Shown here: in pieces, positions 9,245-19,669 of the stretch
How the letters are laid out: every line of letters starts with the position of its first letter
Position numbering within the stretch: position 1 is the stretch's first letter
From: Acidiferrobacterales bacterium
GTDB taxonomy: Bacteria; Pseudomonadota; Gammaproteobacteria; Arenicellales; Poriferihabitantaceae
Assembly: GCA_019633985.1 (NCBI GenBank)
Contig: JAHQWE010000096.1
Coordinates: 1-64,000 of the forward strand
Reading direction: 5' to 3'
DNA length: 64,000 bases
Notes under the pieces: generated by a model
The model's database searches: none
What the model saw: only the letters and a program-made list of their open reading frames with translations
What the model was told of the DNA's origin: nothing
Program-made: the position numbers and the translations under genes

Positions 9245-10906
9245 ATGACTAGAACAAAAGAAAATTCAATCTATCGAGATGGGCTCGAGAAGTGCCCCGC
9301 TAACTACGCTCCTCTAACCCCTATTGATTTTCTCTATCGCTCCGCGGCGGTTTATCCTGATCGACCAGCGGTTATTGATGGAAACCGAACCGTTACCTGG
9401 TCTCAGTTGTTGGGCCGTTGCAAGCAGCTCGCTTCGGCATTAATACAGCGTGGCTGCGGTCAAGAACAAACCGTGTCGATCATCGCGCCCAATAGTCTTG
9501 CAATTTATGAAGCGCACTTCGCAGTGCCGATGGCAGGTGCAGTGCTGAATACCATTAATACTCGGCTGGATGCGACCACTCTGACGTATATATTTGAGCA
9601 TGCAGAAACCGGTGTTTTACTCGTGGATCAGAGTTTGACCGGCGTGGTGCACGAAGCGTTGTGCGGTCTATCGGATTCTCGAAGATCTGAAATGCTACTC
9701 GTAGAGATTGATGCCGGATTATCTCCAGATCCTTCGAGGCCACCGCTAGAAGCGTTGGACTATGAAAGTCTTCTACATGAGGGAAACCGTGAAGCAGAAC
9801 TGCCACAAGTGGAGGATGAGTGGGATGCCATTTCGCTTAATTACACGTCTGGTACCACGGGAAACCCCAAGGGGGTGGTGTATCACCATCGAGGGGCATA
9901 TCTCAACGCCTTGAGCAATCTGGTTGGCTGGCAGATGCCGCATCATGCGGTATATTTATGGACGCTACCGATGTTTCATTGCAATGGTTGGTGTTTCCCC
10001 TGGAGTCTTGCAGCGATTGCCGGGACCAGTGTCTGTCTCCGCACTATCGACGCGCCCTCTATTTATAACGCCATCGCGGATCAGCAGGTTACACACTTTT
10101 GTGGCGCACCGATCATTATGAACATGCTAGTGAACGCAAACGCTTCGGAAAAGCGAGCATTCGAACACTCGGTTGAAATGATGACCGCAGCGGCGCCACC
10201 TCCTGCCTCGATTTTGAAAGCGATGGCAAAAGAAGGGTTTCGAGTGACTCATGTGTACGGGTTGACTGAAACCTATGGCCCGGCGGTGATCTGTTCCTGG
10301 AAGCCAGAGTGGAATGCGTTGGACGATGCTGAACAGGCGTCTCGTAATTCCAGGCAGGGTGTTCGCTATCACGCGCTAGCGGGGCTGGATGTCATGGATA
10401 CAGAAACGATGACACCGGTTGTACACAACGCCGAAGAAATGGGAGAAACCTTGTTTCGCGGCAATATTGTGATGAAAGGCTACCTCAAAGATCCAATCGC
10501 ATCGGAGAAGGCGTTCGCGGGAGGTTGGTTCCATTCCGGCGATCTGGGTGTGATTGAGCCGGACGGTTACCTGAAACTAAAGGATCGCTCCAAAGACATC
10601 ATTATTTCCGGTGGAGAAAATATTTCGTCTATTGAAGTGGAAGATTGCTTATATAAGCACCCCGCAGTGTTGGAGGCAGCCGTTGTTGCTCAGCCTGACG
10701 AATACTGGGGGGAAACTCCTTGCGCTTTTGTGGGATTGAAAGCGACCGCGGAGGTCACTGAACAGGAGATTATCGATTTTTGTCGCGAGAACCTTGCTCA
10801 CTTTAAATGCCCCAAATCTGTCGTTTTCGGTGAGTTACCTAAAACCTCGACCGGTAAAATTCAAAAATTCAAGTTGAGGGAGATCGTTCTTGGAACTCGC
10901 GATTGA
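9245..10906 (+). CDS. acyl-CoA synthetase, AMP-binding family
   Basis: 553 aa; 'NYTSGTTGNPKGVVYHHRG', 'HVYGLTETYGP', 'WFHSGDLGVIEPDGYLKLKDRSKDIIISGGENISS', 'KTSTGKIQKFKLR'. Confidence 0.95.
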   Translation: MTRTKENSIYRDGLEKCPANYAPLTPIDFLYRSAAVYPDRPAVIDGNRTVTWSQLLGRCKQLASALIQRGCGQEQTVSIIAPNSLAIYEAHFAVPMAGAVLNTINTRLDATTLTYIFEHAETGVLLVDQSLTGVVHEALCGLSDSRRSEMLLVEIDAGLSPDPSRPPLEALDYESLLHEGNREAELPQVEDEWDAISLNYTSGTTGNPKGVVYHHRGAYLNALSNLVGWQMPHHAVYLWTLPMFHCNGWCFPWSLAAIAGTSVCLRTIDAPSIYNAIADQQVTHFCGAPIIMNMLVNANASEKRAFEHSVEMMTAAAPPPASILKAMAKEGFRVTHVYGLTETYGPAVICSWKPEWNALDDAEQASRNSRQGVRYHALAGLDVMDTETMTPVVHNAEEMGETLFRGNIVMKGYLKDPIASEKAFAGGWFHSGDLGVIEPDGYLKLKDRSKDIIISGGENISSIEVEDCLYKHPAVLEAAVVAQPDEYWGETPCAFVGLKATAEVTEQEIIDFCRENLAHFKCPKSVVFGELPKTSTGKIQKFKLREIVLGTRD

Positions 10907-11657
10907 GGCCTTATTGTGGCTGGGCCTTATTGGCATCATCGCAGGTTTCGTTGATTCAGCAGCAGGGGGAGGGGGCTTAATCGCGGTTCCTGCCATGTTG
11001 CTGTTTGGCGTGCCGCCCATCAATGCTTTGGCGACCAATAAATTACAGGGCAGTTTCGGTACAGCAACCGCTGCAATCACCATGCTGAAGCGCGGTAAGG
11101 TGACACTTAGCCGACCGCTTCGTTACTTTGCATTAGCGCTAATAGGCGGGGCACTAGGCACCTGGATGGTTCAACAGTTTCCCGCAGAAGCGCTGAAAAT
11201 CATTGTTCCGCTCGTTCTGACTGTGATTGCACTGTATTTTTTACTCGCGGGTTCCAACACCGAGAAAACCCGGTCAGCTCGCATGGGAAATAATACTTAC
11301 CTATATGCTGTAGTCCCACCAATTGGATTCTACGACGGGTTTTTTGGCCCCGGCGCGGGGTCGTTCTATGCGGCAACGGGTGTGGCACTACGAGGTAATG
11401 ACATGGTCGGCGCTACGGCGAATGCAAAGTTGCTCAACTTCGCGAGTAATATTGCCTCGCTGGTCGTATTTGTGATTGGCGGTAAAGTACTGTGGATTGT
11501 CGGCGGCGTGATGATTCTAGGACAGATGCTGGGCGCCTATCTAGGTTCTCTTGCGGTGATTTCATATGGTGGACGTCTGGTGCGGCCGTTAATAGTTCTC
11601 GCCTGTCTGCTCATGGTTACCCGCTATGCCTGGCAAGAGGGTTATCTGGTCTGGTGA
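10890..11657 (+). CDS. TSUP (TauE/SafE) family transporter
   Basis: 255 aa; 'GIIAGFVDSAAGGGGLIAVPAML', 'NKLQGSFGTATAA', 'GFYDGFFGPGAGSF'; TTG start overlaps the acyl-CoA synthetase stop. Confidence 0.9.
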   Translation: MELAIEALLWLGLIGIIAGFVDSAAGGGGLIAVPAMLLFGVPPINALATNKLQGSFGTATAAITMLKRGKVTLSRPLRYFALALIGGALGTWMVQQFPAEALKIIVPLVLTVIALYFLLAGSNTEKTRSARMGNNTYLYAVVPPIGFYDGFFGPGAGSFYAATGVALRGNDMVGATANAKLLNFASNIASLVVFVIGGKVLWIVGGVMILGQMLGAYLGSLAVISYGGRLVRPLIVLACLLMVTRYAWQEGYLVW

Positions 11658-11761
11658 AAGCGCAGGGCGCACAAGGCGTGTCCGGTGTCGTTGTGGTGAA
11701 AGGTGTATCCGGGGTGTTGCCGTAAATTACCGCCTCTTTTCTTTTCGCCCGCGAAACGCTC

Positions 11762-12595
11762 ATGGCAAACATACCGGCATCTATCGAAATCTCTCCAAAG
11801 CAAGCGGAGGAAAGCGCTGACCTCGAAGGGTTATTCCCCCAGGGAACACGCGTATATATTACCGATGTAGGGACAGACAGCGCGGAGACCATCACTGCGG
11901 GCGCGAAGCGCGTGAAAGACCTTGGTTATGCGGCAGTTCCTCATTTTGCTTCGCGTAGATTGACCACGTCAGTAGCATTGGAAACCCGAATCAAAATGCT
12001 GGTCGACGAAGCAGGCGTTAACGACGTGCTCATAATTGGCGGCGGCCTTGAAAAACAAGCCGGTGAATTCGGCTCGACCATGGAAGTATTGGAAACCGGA
12101 TTGTTTGACAAGTACGGTATCAAGCAAATGGGAGTGGCCGGTCATCCGGAAGGCTCCCCTGATTTTGATTTGCCTACTGCAGAAGAAGCACTCCGATTGA
12201 AACAGGAATTTGCCAATCGAACCGACGCTTCTATGCGTGTGGTGACGCAGTTTGGTTTTGATGCGGAAGGATTTATTGCCTGGGCGGACGGGCTCGCGTC
12301 TGCGGGTGTCAGCCTGCCCGTGCACCTGGGAGTAGCCGGGCCGGCAAAGCTGACTACGTTGGTAAAATTCGCTGCTATGTGTGGTGTGGGGAATTCGATT
12401 CAGTTTTTGAAGAAACGCGCTTCGGCTATCACCACCCTGGTAACGGGATTTAATCCTGACGAAATTGTGAATCCTATCGAAGTTCATGCATTGGCCAATG
12501 CAGATAGCCCGATAAAACAGATTCATGTATTTCCGTTTGGTGGTATGAAAAAATCTGCAGAGTGGCTGGTGGAAAGAGGAAGCTGGTCTGTCTAA
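11762..12595 (+). CDS. methylenetetrahydrofolate reductase-like protein
   Basis: 277 aa; 'AAVPHFASRRL', 'DVLIIGGG', 'GVAGHPEGSPDF', 'VTQFGFDAEGFIAW', 'LPVHLGVAGP' match the MetF TIM-barrel pattern, but divergent. Confidence 0.75.
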   Translation: MANIPASIEISPKQAEESADLEGLFPQGTRVYITDVGTDSAETITAGAKRVKDLGYAAVPHFASRRLTTSVALETRIKMLVDEAGVNDVLIIGGGLEKQAGEFGSTMEVLETGLFDKYGIKQMGVAGHPEGSPDFDLPTAEEALRLKQEFANRTDASMRVVTQFGFDAEGFIAWADGLASAGVSLPVHLGVAGPAKLTTLVKFAAMCGVGNSIQFLKKRASAITTLVTGFNPDEIVNPIEVHALANADSPIKQIHVFPFGGMKKSAEWLVERGSWSV

Positions 12596-12786
12596 CCATT
12601 GATCGGCGGGTGATATTTTTCTTTTTCTGCACGACAAGTAATCCTTTGATCAATCGCTGTTAATTGCGGTTGCAACCCGCGATTCAAACGCCCATATTCC
12701 CCTTATGGGCAGCCCATTTTCTATTTCCAAGTTTCATCTCCGCGCTGATTGCCTCGGGCGAAGGTCTGTATGTACGAGGTGTACTA

Positions 12787-13818
12787 GTGCGTTCGACTAA
12801 ACTCATTCAGAGCGTAAGCTGCCACGCCGAAGGCGAGGTTGGCGATGTCATCGTTGGTGGTGTCGCACCTCCCCCTGGTGATAGTTTGTGGGAGCAGTCT
12901 CGCTTTGTCGCCAATGATGACAGCCTCAGACAGTTTATGTTGAACGAGCCGAGGGGCGGCGTGTTTCGACATGTGAATCTGCTCGTCCCACCCAAGCATC
13001 CCGAGGCCGATGCGGCCTGGATTATCATGGAGCCAGAGGATACCCCGCCGATGTCCGGCTCTAACTCAATGTGCGTTGTCACAGTGATGCTCGAAACCGG
13101 CATCTTGCCGATGGTGGAACCCGTTACCGAGCTGACACTCGAAGCGCCAGGTGGTTTGATTAAGGCCAGAGCTAACTGCCGTGATGGAAAGGTGATTGAT
13201 GTAAAAATTTTTAATGTGGCAAGTTTTGTCGACAAACTCGATCAACAGATCGAGGTGCCCGGGATAGGCACGGTAGCACTGGATACGGCCTATGGTGGAG
13301 ATAGCTTTGCGTTGGTGGATGCAACAGAGCTGGGTTTTTCGCTTGGTCTGGACGAGGCCAGAGATCTGGCCATTACCGGTAGAAAAATAGTCGATGCAGC
13401 CAATGAACAGATCGGCTTCCATCATCCGGTGCTTTCAGACTGGAATCATCTGTCGTTTTGTCAGTTCACACTGCCGATAGTCGAGACAGCAGAGGGCATT
13501 GCAGGAAAGAATACGGTGGCCATTAAACCAGGAAAACTGGATCGCTCGCCAACCGGAACCGGCTGCTCTGCAAGGATGGCCGTGCTTCATGCTAGAGGCT
13601 TGCTGTCGCGAGGGCAAACTTTTATTGGTTCCTCTATTATTGATTCCCAGTTCTACTGCCAAATTGAAAGCGAGACCAATGTGGCCGATCGCAACGCCAT
13701 TCTGCCTTCAGTGCGCGGTCGATGTTTTCTTACTGGCACTCATCAACATATGCTTGACCCTGATGATCCGTGGCCACAGGGTTATCGTATCAGCGATACC
13801 TGGCCCGTTTCCCTTTAA
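12787..13818 (+). CDS. proline racemase superfamily (hydroxyproline epimerase / trans-3-hydroxy-L-proline dehydratase-like)
   Basis: '[21 protein letters not shown]', '[19 protein letters not shown]', '[14 protein letters not shown]'; GTG start at 12787 fits the family N-terminus better than the track's TTG at 12664. Confidence 0.88.
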   Translation: MRSTKLIQSVSCHAEGEVGDVIVGGVAPPPGDSLWEQSRFVANDDSLRQFMLNEPRGGVFRHVNLLVPPKHPEADAAWIIMEPEDTPPMSGSNSMCVVTVMLETGILPMVEPVTELTLEAPGGLIKARANCRDGKVIDVKIFNVASFVDKLDQQIEVPGIGTVALDTAYGGDSFALVDATELGFSLGLDEARDLAITGRKIVDAANEQIGFHHPVLSDWNHLSFCQFTLPIVETAEGIAGKNTVAIKPGKLDRSPTGTGCSARMAVLHARGLLSRGQTFIGSSIIDSQFYCQIESETNVADRNAILPSVRGRCFLTGTHQHMLDPDDPWPQGYRISDTWPVSL

Positions 13819-13834
13819 ACCAAGTGGGTAGAAA

Positions 13835-14746
13835 ATGAAATACGACAATATCCTTCAAACCATTGGCAGTACCCCTGTTGTGAAATTGAATAGCGTGGGT
13901 GCAGATTCAGGTGTTCATCTTTGGGCAAAACTGGAGCGTGCCAATCCGGGTGGCTCAGTAAAGGATCGCCCTGCTCTCAGAATGATTGAAGATGCGGAAC
14001 GATCGGGCAAGCTGAAAGAAGGAGATACCATTATTGAACCCACCTCGGGAAATACCGGTATCGGGCTTGCGATGGTTGCGGCGGTGAAAGGCTACCGCTC
14101 CGTTTTCGTGATGTCAGAAGATATGAGTCAGGAGCGGGTGTTGATTCTCAAAGCCTATGGTGGCGAAGTCATCTTGACGCCCGCAGAGAAGGGAACCGTG
14201 GGCGCGATTGAGGAAGCGAAAAAACTCGCGGAAGAGAAGGGCTACTTCTTTGTCGGGCAGCATTTCAATGCATCAAATCCAGCCTCCCATGAAACCACCG
14301 CCAATGAAATCTGGGAAGATTTTGGCAACACTCTGGACACGGTGGTTTGTACGACCGGTACCGGTGGCACGGTGTCTGGTCTCGGTAAGTTTCTTAGACG
14401 ATTTAACCCGGATATAGAAATCGTGGCTACAGAGCCAGATATATCACCAATTTTGAGTCAAGGAATCGCTTGCAAGCACAAAATTATGGGGACCGCGCCA
14501 GGTTTTATTCCTGATACGTTAGATACTGAATCGTATAACCGTATTTTGCAGATCAGTGCTGAGGAGGCGTATAGCATGACGCGCACATTGGCAGAAAAGG
14601 AAGGGATGTTATGTGGGATATCATGCGGCGCAGCCGTATGTGGAATGATGCAGCTCGCAGCGGAAGATGCTTACCAAGGTAAGACCATACTGGCGATACT
14701 GGCGGATACCGGAGAACGTTACTTAAGCACTGATCTATGGGCTTAA
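13835..14746 (+). CDS. cysteine synthase (PLP-dependent)
   Basis: 303 aa; 'KLERANPGGSVKDRPALRMIEDAE', 'PTSGNTGIGLAMVAAVKGY', 'VVCTTGTGGTVSGLG', 'GISCGAAV'; CysK/CysM type not resolved. Confidence 0.93.
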   Translation: MKYDNILQTIGSTPVVKLNSVGADSGVHLWAKLERANPGGSVKDRPALRMIEDAERSGKLKEGDTIIEPTSGNTGIGLAMVAAVKGYRSVFVMSEDMSQERVLILKAYGGEVILTPAEKGTVGAIEEAKKLAEEKGYFFVGQHFNASNPASHETTANEIWEDFGNTLDTVVCTTGTGGTVSGLGKFLRRFNPDIEIVATEPDISPILSQGIACKHKIMGTAPGFIPDTLDTESYNRILQISAEEAYSMTRTLAEKEGMLCGISCGAAVCGMMQLAAEDAYQGKTILAILADTGERYLSTDLWA

Positions 14747-14776
14747 GCAGACGTCTACGAATGTAATAGGGGCGAT

Positions 14777-15856
14777 CTAGTGATTTCTTGCGACAGAAAA
14801 TAGCGCAAGATTAATCAGTGCCTGCTTGTAGTCACTATCCGGCAATGAGTTGAGAGAGCCGATCGCCTTTTCAGATTCCTGTTTGGCGCATTTCATGGTG
14901 TAGTCAATTGCCCCGGTATCTTTAACGATTTGTAGAATAGGTTCGATCTGATCACGATCACCGGTTTCAATCGCCTTGCGAACAACTTCCACCTGCTCGG
15001 GCGAGCCGTTCTCCATTGCTTTGATCAACGGTAATGTGGGCTTACCCTCAGCCAGGTCGTCACCCACATCTTTGCCCATTTCTTCGCTGGTAGATAAATA
15101 ATCCATTACGTCATCGACAAGCTGAAAAGCGGTACCGAGGAACACCCCGTATTCGGAGAGGGCCTTGCAAATAGTGTCGTCCTGTCCGCTAACAACCCCG
15201 CCCAACCAGGCAGCAGATTCAAATAACTTCGCGGTCTTTCGATGAATGGTATCCAGATAAGCCTGTTCTGTCGTATCTGGCGAATGGGCATTGAGCAACT
15301 GCAAAACTTCACCTTCGGCTATCGCGTTGGTGGTGGAGGACATAATTTGCATGACCGCCATGAGATCGGTCTCCACCATCATTTCAAATGCCCTCGAATA
15401 GAGGAAATCACCAACGAGTACACTGGCTTCATTTCCCCAGACATCGTTGGCGGAGGGCTGACCGCGACGCATGGATGAGCTATCCACCACATCATCGTGG
15501 AGGAGCGTTGCTGTATGGATAAACTCGACCACAGCTGCAAGGGTGATATGTTGGTTCCCCTGATATCCACAGGCGCGGGCACAGAGCAATAGAATCAGCG
15601 GTCGCATTCGTTTTCCACCACTTTTGACGACGTAGGCGCCCAGTGTTTTGATCAAGACAATGTCCGAATCCAGCCGCTTTTGAATTGTTTCATTCACCTG
15701 CTCCATATCTTGATGTGCAAGAGAAACAGCGAGATCAAGCAATTGATCCGGCTCGGTGAAAGAAGTAGTGTTGGAATCCAGGTGCTGGGAACTCACGGCT
15801 TTTGAATCAGCAGCATGGATCTCATTGGAGGCGGCAGCGGTGCCGGGATGATTCAT
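14777..15856 (-). CDS. ispB: octaprenyl/polyprenyl diphosphate synthase
   Basis: 359 aa; 'GGKRMRPLILLL', 'LLHDDVVDSSSMRRGQPSANDVWGN', 'QLVDDVMDY'; divergent from rplU-rpmA-obgE as typical for ispB. Confidence 0.93.
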   Translation of the reverse strand: MNHPGTAAASNEIHAADSKAVSSQHLDSNTTSFTEPDQLLDLAVSLAHQDMEQVNETIQKRLDSDIVLIKTLGAYVVKSGGKRMRPLILLLCARACGYQGNQHITLAAVVEFIHTATLLHDDVVDSSSMRRGQPSANDVWGNEASVLVGDFLYSRAFEMMVETDLMAVMQIMSSTTNAIAEGEVLQLLNAHSPDTTEQAYLDTIHRKTAKLFESAAWLGGVVSGQDDTICKALSEYGVFLGTAFQLVDDVMDYLSTSEEMGKDVGDDLAEGKPTLPLIKAMENGSPEQVEVVRKAIETGDRDQIEPILQIVKDTGAIDYTMKCAKQESEKAIGSLNSLPDSDYKQALINLALFSVARNH

Positions 15857-16227
15857 CTCAGGTGGAACATTCTTTTTCGGATCGCTATTCTATCGGAAAA
15901 ACATCTTTGAAAATGGCTGGATCGGCAGAACAAGTAATGCCATTCTTGTACATTCTGTGTGAAAAAATTGGTGAGAAAATAGCTATAAAAACAGTCAGAT
16001 AGCGATTGACGAGAACAGGTGCCATGGATACAATCCGCAGTCCTCAAATTTCTGCACCTTTGAGGCTGTTCGAAACAACGTAAATCACTGAAATTAAAGT
16101 GTTTTCGTTCGAGGCAGCGTAGCCATTCAGCGACATCAAACCGTCTAATTGCCAGATATTCCGGTAATAGACCGGCGCAAGCGGCTAGGAAGCAGTAAAA
16201 ATCATTTGAATTAGTACGGATTGAACA

Positions 16228-16860
16228 ATGTACGCAGTAGTTAAAACGGGTGGCAAGCAATATAAAGTAGCCATCGGTGACAAATTAAGAGTCGAGAAAC
16301 TGGTTGCTGAAGAAGGCGCATCAGTGGATTTGGGCGAAGTATTGATGGTCGCAGATGGCGACAACATTCAAGTCGGCGAACCAGTGCTCGATACCACAGT
16401 GACTGCGACAGTCGTTGGGCATGGACGCGACAAGAAGATTAAGGTCTTCAAGATGAAGCGGCGCAAGAATTACCGTCGTACCCAGGGTCATCGCCAGTCG
16501 TTCACCGAAGTCGAAATCACGGGCATCGGTGGTGCGAAAGCGGCTGCCAAGCCAGCTGCTGAGAAAAAAGCAGAGAAAAAGCCTGTAGAAGAAAAGAAAG
16601 TGGAAGCGAAGCCGGTTGAGAAGGCCCCCGCGAAAGATCATGATCACGGACCGGACGGCGTAGGAGACAACCTCACCACCATCAATGGTATTGGACCGGT
16701 GATTGAGAAAAAACTGCACGGCCTGGGTATCACTACTTTCCAGCAAATCGCAGAGCTGGATCAGGCGCGAATGGATGAGATCAACGAGCAACTGAGCTTT
16801 AAAGGTCGCATCGAGCGCGAGCAGTGGGTTGAACAAGCAAAAGAATTGATTAAAGGCTAA
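16228..16860 (+). CDS. rplU: 50S ribosomal protein L21 with C-terminal helix-hairpin-helix extension
   Basis: '[25 protein letters not shown]', '[17 protein letters not shown]'; residues after about 103 are a K/A/E/P linker then '[30 protein letters not shown]'. Confidence 0.96.
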   Translation: MYAVVKTGGKQYKVAIGDKLRVEKLVAEEGASVDLGEVLMVADGDNIQVGEPVLDTTVTATVVGHGRDKKIKVFKMKRRKNYRRTQGHRQSFTEVEITGIGGAKAAAKPAAEKKAEKKPVEEKKVEAKPVEKAPAKDHDHGPDGVGDNLTTINGIGPVIEKKLHGLGITTFQQIAELDQARMDEINEQLSFKGRIEREQWVEQAKELIKG

Positions 16861-16915
16861 CCGGATACGTATTAAGTATTCCAGGGTTGACCGTTAACTA
16901 GATAGGTATAGCAAA

Positions 16916-17176
16916 ATGGCACATAAAAAAGCAGGCGGTAGTTCACGTAACGGCCGTGATTCGGTTTCCAAGCGACTTGGCGTCAAGCGTTACGGCGGTG
17001 AGGAAGTTTTAGCTGGAAATATTATCGTACGCCAGCGCGGAAGCAGCTTTCATCCTGGCAAAAATGTCGGCATGGGCAAGGATTTTACACTGTTTGCCAC
17101 CGCGCCTGGAAAGGTACTTTTCGAGATAAAAGGCCCCAAAAAGCGCAGAACAGTTAGCATCGAAGCCGCAGCGTAA
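16916..17176 (+). CDS. rpmA: 50S ribosomal protein L27
   Basis: 86 aa; '[42 protein letters not shown]'. Confidence 0.99.
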   Translation: MAHKKAGGSSRNGRDSVSKRLGVKRYGGEEVLAGNIIVRQRGSSFHPGKNVGMGKDFTLFATAPGKVLFEIKGPKKRRTVSIEAAA

Positions 17177-17200
17177 ACGGCTCGATCGTCAAACAAGGAA

Positions 17201-17232
17201 CCTCGCTTTGGCAACGAAGCGAGGTTTTTTTT
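17201..17232 (+). terminator. intrinsic terminator after rpmA
   Basis: CCTCGCTT-TGGCAACG-AAGCGAGG stem-loop followed by TTTTTTTT. Confidence 0.9.
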
Positions 17233-17261
17233 GGCCCTTTTGATTCAGGAAATAGTCAGTA

Positions 17262-18368
17262 ATGAAATTTGTCGACGAAGCAGTAATCCGGGTGATTGCC
17301 GGCAAAGGCGGCAATGGCGCAATGAGTTTTCTGCGAGAGAAATATCGCCCTAATGGTGGACCTGACGGTGGCGATGGGGGCAATGGCGGTAGCATTTATC
17401 TCACCGGGGACAGCGGTCTCAACACCCTGGCGGATTTTAGGTTTACTCGACTCTATAGAGCCGAAAACGGTGAGGCCGGTTCCGGTCGGGAATGCTTTGG
17501 AAAGTTTGGTGACGATCTCATCATCAATGTGCCCCTAGGAACTGTCGTTTCCGATGTGGAAACTGCAGAAGTGATCGGAGAAGTGCTCGATGAGAGACAA
17601 AAGTTACTGGTCGCCCGTGGCGGTATTAAAGGCATCGGCAATGCGAGATTCAAATCCAGCATCAACCGCACCCCTCGGCAAACCACACCTGGAAAAATGG
17701 GTGATGAAAGACAGCTCAAGCTAGAACTGAAAGTCTTGGCAGATGTCGGTTTGCTGGGTTTGCCCAATGCAGGCAAGTCCACATTCCTGGCGGCGGTGTC
17801 TAGTGCGCGTCCTCGAATCGCAGACTATCCGTTTACCACGCTTTACCCGCAACTTGGTGTGGTGGACGTCGGAGAATCCAGTGGGTTTGTCATTGCCGAT
17901 ATCCCGGGGTTGATCGAGGGCGCCGCGGACGGGGTAGGTTTGGGAACTGCATTCCTCAAGCATTTAAACCGCACCCGGGTGTTGTTGCATCTGGTGGACA
18001 TTGCCCCTATGGACCAAAAAGATGTGGTGGATTCTATCGAAGAGATTTTTGCAGAGCTCAAGCAGTTTGATTCCGCACTAGCCGCACGCGAAAGATGGTT
18101 GGTGTTGAATAAAACCGATATTGTCGATGCGGCTGAAGTGAAGGCGCAAATCGCTGATGTCCGCGAGCGAATAAACTGGGAGGGTCCCATCTATACGATC
18201 TCAGCGGCGACCGGAGAGAACTGTAAAGCATTAACCAGCGCATTGATGGAAAGATTGAATGAGCTGGATGCAGAAGAAGCGGATCGAGTAGCAACCGCGA
18301 AGGCACAGGCTGAGATGGAACTGGAAAGGCAGTTCCAATCGGAAACGCAGGTCAAGCTAGATGACTGA
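17262..18368 (+). CDS. obgE: Obg family GTPase
   Basis: 368 aa; '[28 protein letters not shown]', '[40 protein letters not shown]', '[11 protein letters not shown]'. Confidence 0.98.
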   Translation: MKFVDEAVIRVIAGKGGNGAMSFLREKYRPNGGPDGGDGGNGGSIYLTGDSGLNTLADFRFTRLYRAENGEAGSGRECFGKFGDDLIINVPLGTVVSDVETAEVIGEVLDERQKLLVARGGIKGIGNARFKSSINRTPRQTTPGKMGDERQLKLELKVLADVGLLGLPNAGKSTFLAAVSSARPRIADYPFTTLYPQLGVVDVGESSGFVIADIPGLIEGAADGVGLGTAFLKHLNRTRVLLHLVDIAPMDQKDVVDSIEEIFAELKQFDSALAARERWLVLNKTDIVDAAEVKAQIADVRERINWEGPIYTISAATGENCKALTSALMERLNELDAEEADRVATAKAQAEMELERQFQSETQVKLDD

Positions 18369-19482
18369 GCGATATAGATTGTCAAAATCCAGACGCTGGG
18401 TGGTGAAGGTAGGTACTTCGCTACTCACTGATGTCGAACATGGGCTGGATCAGGAAGCGATCAGTGATTGGGTTCGTCAAATGGCGTCACTCAGAAAGCA
18501 GGGTTTTCAGTTGGTACTGGTATCCTCTGGGTCGATCGGTGAAGGTGTCCGCAGACTGGGTTGGCAAACAAGACCAAGAGAATTGCACAAGTTACAGGCT
18601 GCTGCAGCGGTTGGCCAGATGAGTCTGGTGCAAAGCTATGAGTCTGCATTTCAGCAGTACAATATTGTGACCGCACAAGTTTTGCTGACCCATGCTGATC
18701 TGGCCAATCGGGAACGTTATCTCAACGCGCGCAGCACATTGAGAGAGTTGCTCAAGCTAGGGGTTGTGCCGATCGTCAATGAAAATGACACGGTGGTGAA
18801 TGAGGAAATTCGATTTGGTGACAATGATACTTTAGGAGCCCTGGTCGCAAACCTGGTTGAGGCGGAAGCGCTCATCTTGCTGACCGATCAAACTGGTTTG
18901 TACGACAGCGATCCACGAAAAAATCCTGATGCAAAGTTAGTAAGCGAAAGTGCAGCCAATGATCCCTCGCTTATGCGATCCGCTGGACCGCCGGTTGGTT
19001 TTGGTAGTGGGGGTATGGTGACCAAAGTGCAGGCAGCGCAAAAGGCAGCGCGATCCGGGGCTAGTACGGTGATTGCAGGTGGTCGCGAAAAAGATGTACT
19101 GATTCGCCTGTTTCAGGAAGAAGAACTGGGGACAATACTGGTTCCTGGCAGCGGCCGCATCACCGCACGCAAACAATGGTTGGCAGGTCAACTACGCGGA
19201 AATGGCCGGCTCACACTCGATGATGGTGCGGTTAAAGTACTGAGAGAATCCGGAAAGAGTTTGCTACCCATTGGAGTGCGGGAGGTAAAAGGGGAATTTG
19301 GACGCGGAGAATTGGTACTTTGTGTCGATCTATTAGGTAATGAAGTGGCGCGAGGCCTGGTCAACTATAATGCTGAGCAAACTCGTAAGATCATTGGTCA
19401 TTCCAGTGATCGTATTGAATCGATTCTCGGGTTCATTGGCGAAAGTGAGTTGATTCATCGGGATAATATTGCGCTCACTTGA
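18361..19482 (+). CDS. proB: glutamate 5-kinase with PUA domain
   Basis: 373 aa; '[11 protein letters not shown]', '[26 protein letters not shown]', 'PIVNENDTV', C-terminal PUA; overlaps the obgE stop. Confidence 0.97.
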   Translation: MTERYRLSKSRRWVVKVGTSLLTDVEHGLDQEAISDWVRQMASLRKQGFQLVLVSSGSIGEGVRRLGWQTRPRELHKLQAAAAVGQMSLVQSYESAFQQYNIVTAQVLLTHADLANRERYLNARSTLRELLKLGVVPIVNENDTVVNEEIRFGDNDTLGALVANLVEAEALILLTDQTGLYDSDPRKNPDAKLVSESAANDPSLMRSAGPPVGFGSGGMVTKVQAAQKAARSGASTVIAGGREKDVLIRLFQEEELGTILVPGSGRITARKQWLAGQLRGNGRLTLDDGAVKVLRESGKSLLPIGVREVKGEFGRGELVLCVDLLGNEVARGLVNYNAEQTRKIIGHSSDRIESILGFIGESELIHRDNIALT

Positions 19483-19669
19483 GTAACCAGGTGTGTAGTC
19501 CTTCAGTTCGATAATTGCCCATCTCGAAGATCGGAAAACTGAGTTTGGCAAATCATCTGAAAAATGGGTGCGCTAGTCGGCGATTTCGCATTTAATATCA
19601 GGGAATGACAGGGTTCAGCACACGTTTACCACTATCTCGACTAAAATAAGCTGAATTTCTGAGGATGTA

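Noticed and set aside
15853-16260. 135-aa minus-strand ORF between ispB and rplU
   Set aside because: Cys/Phe/Arg-rich translation without domain features, overlaps the rplU start; likely spurious in the rplU promoter/leader region.
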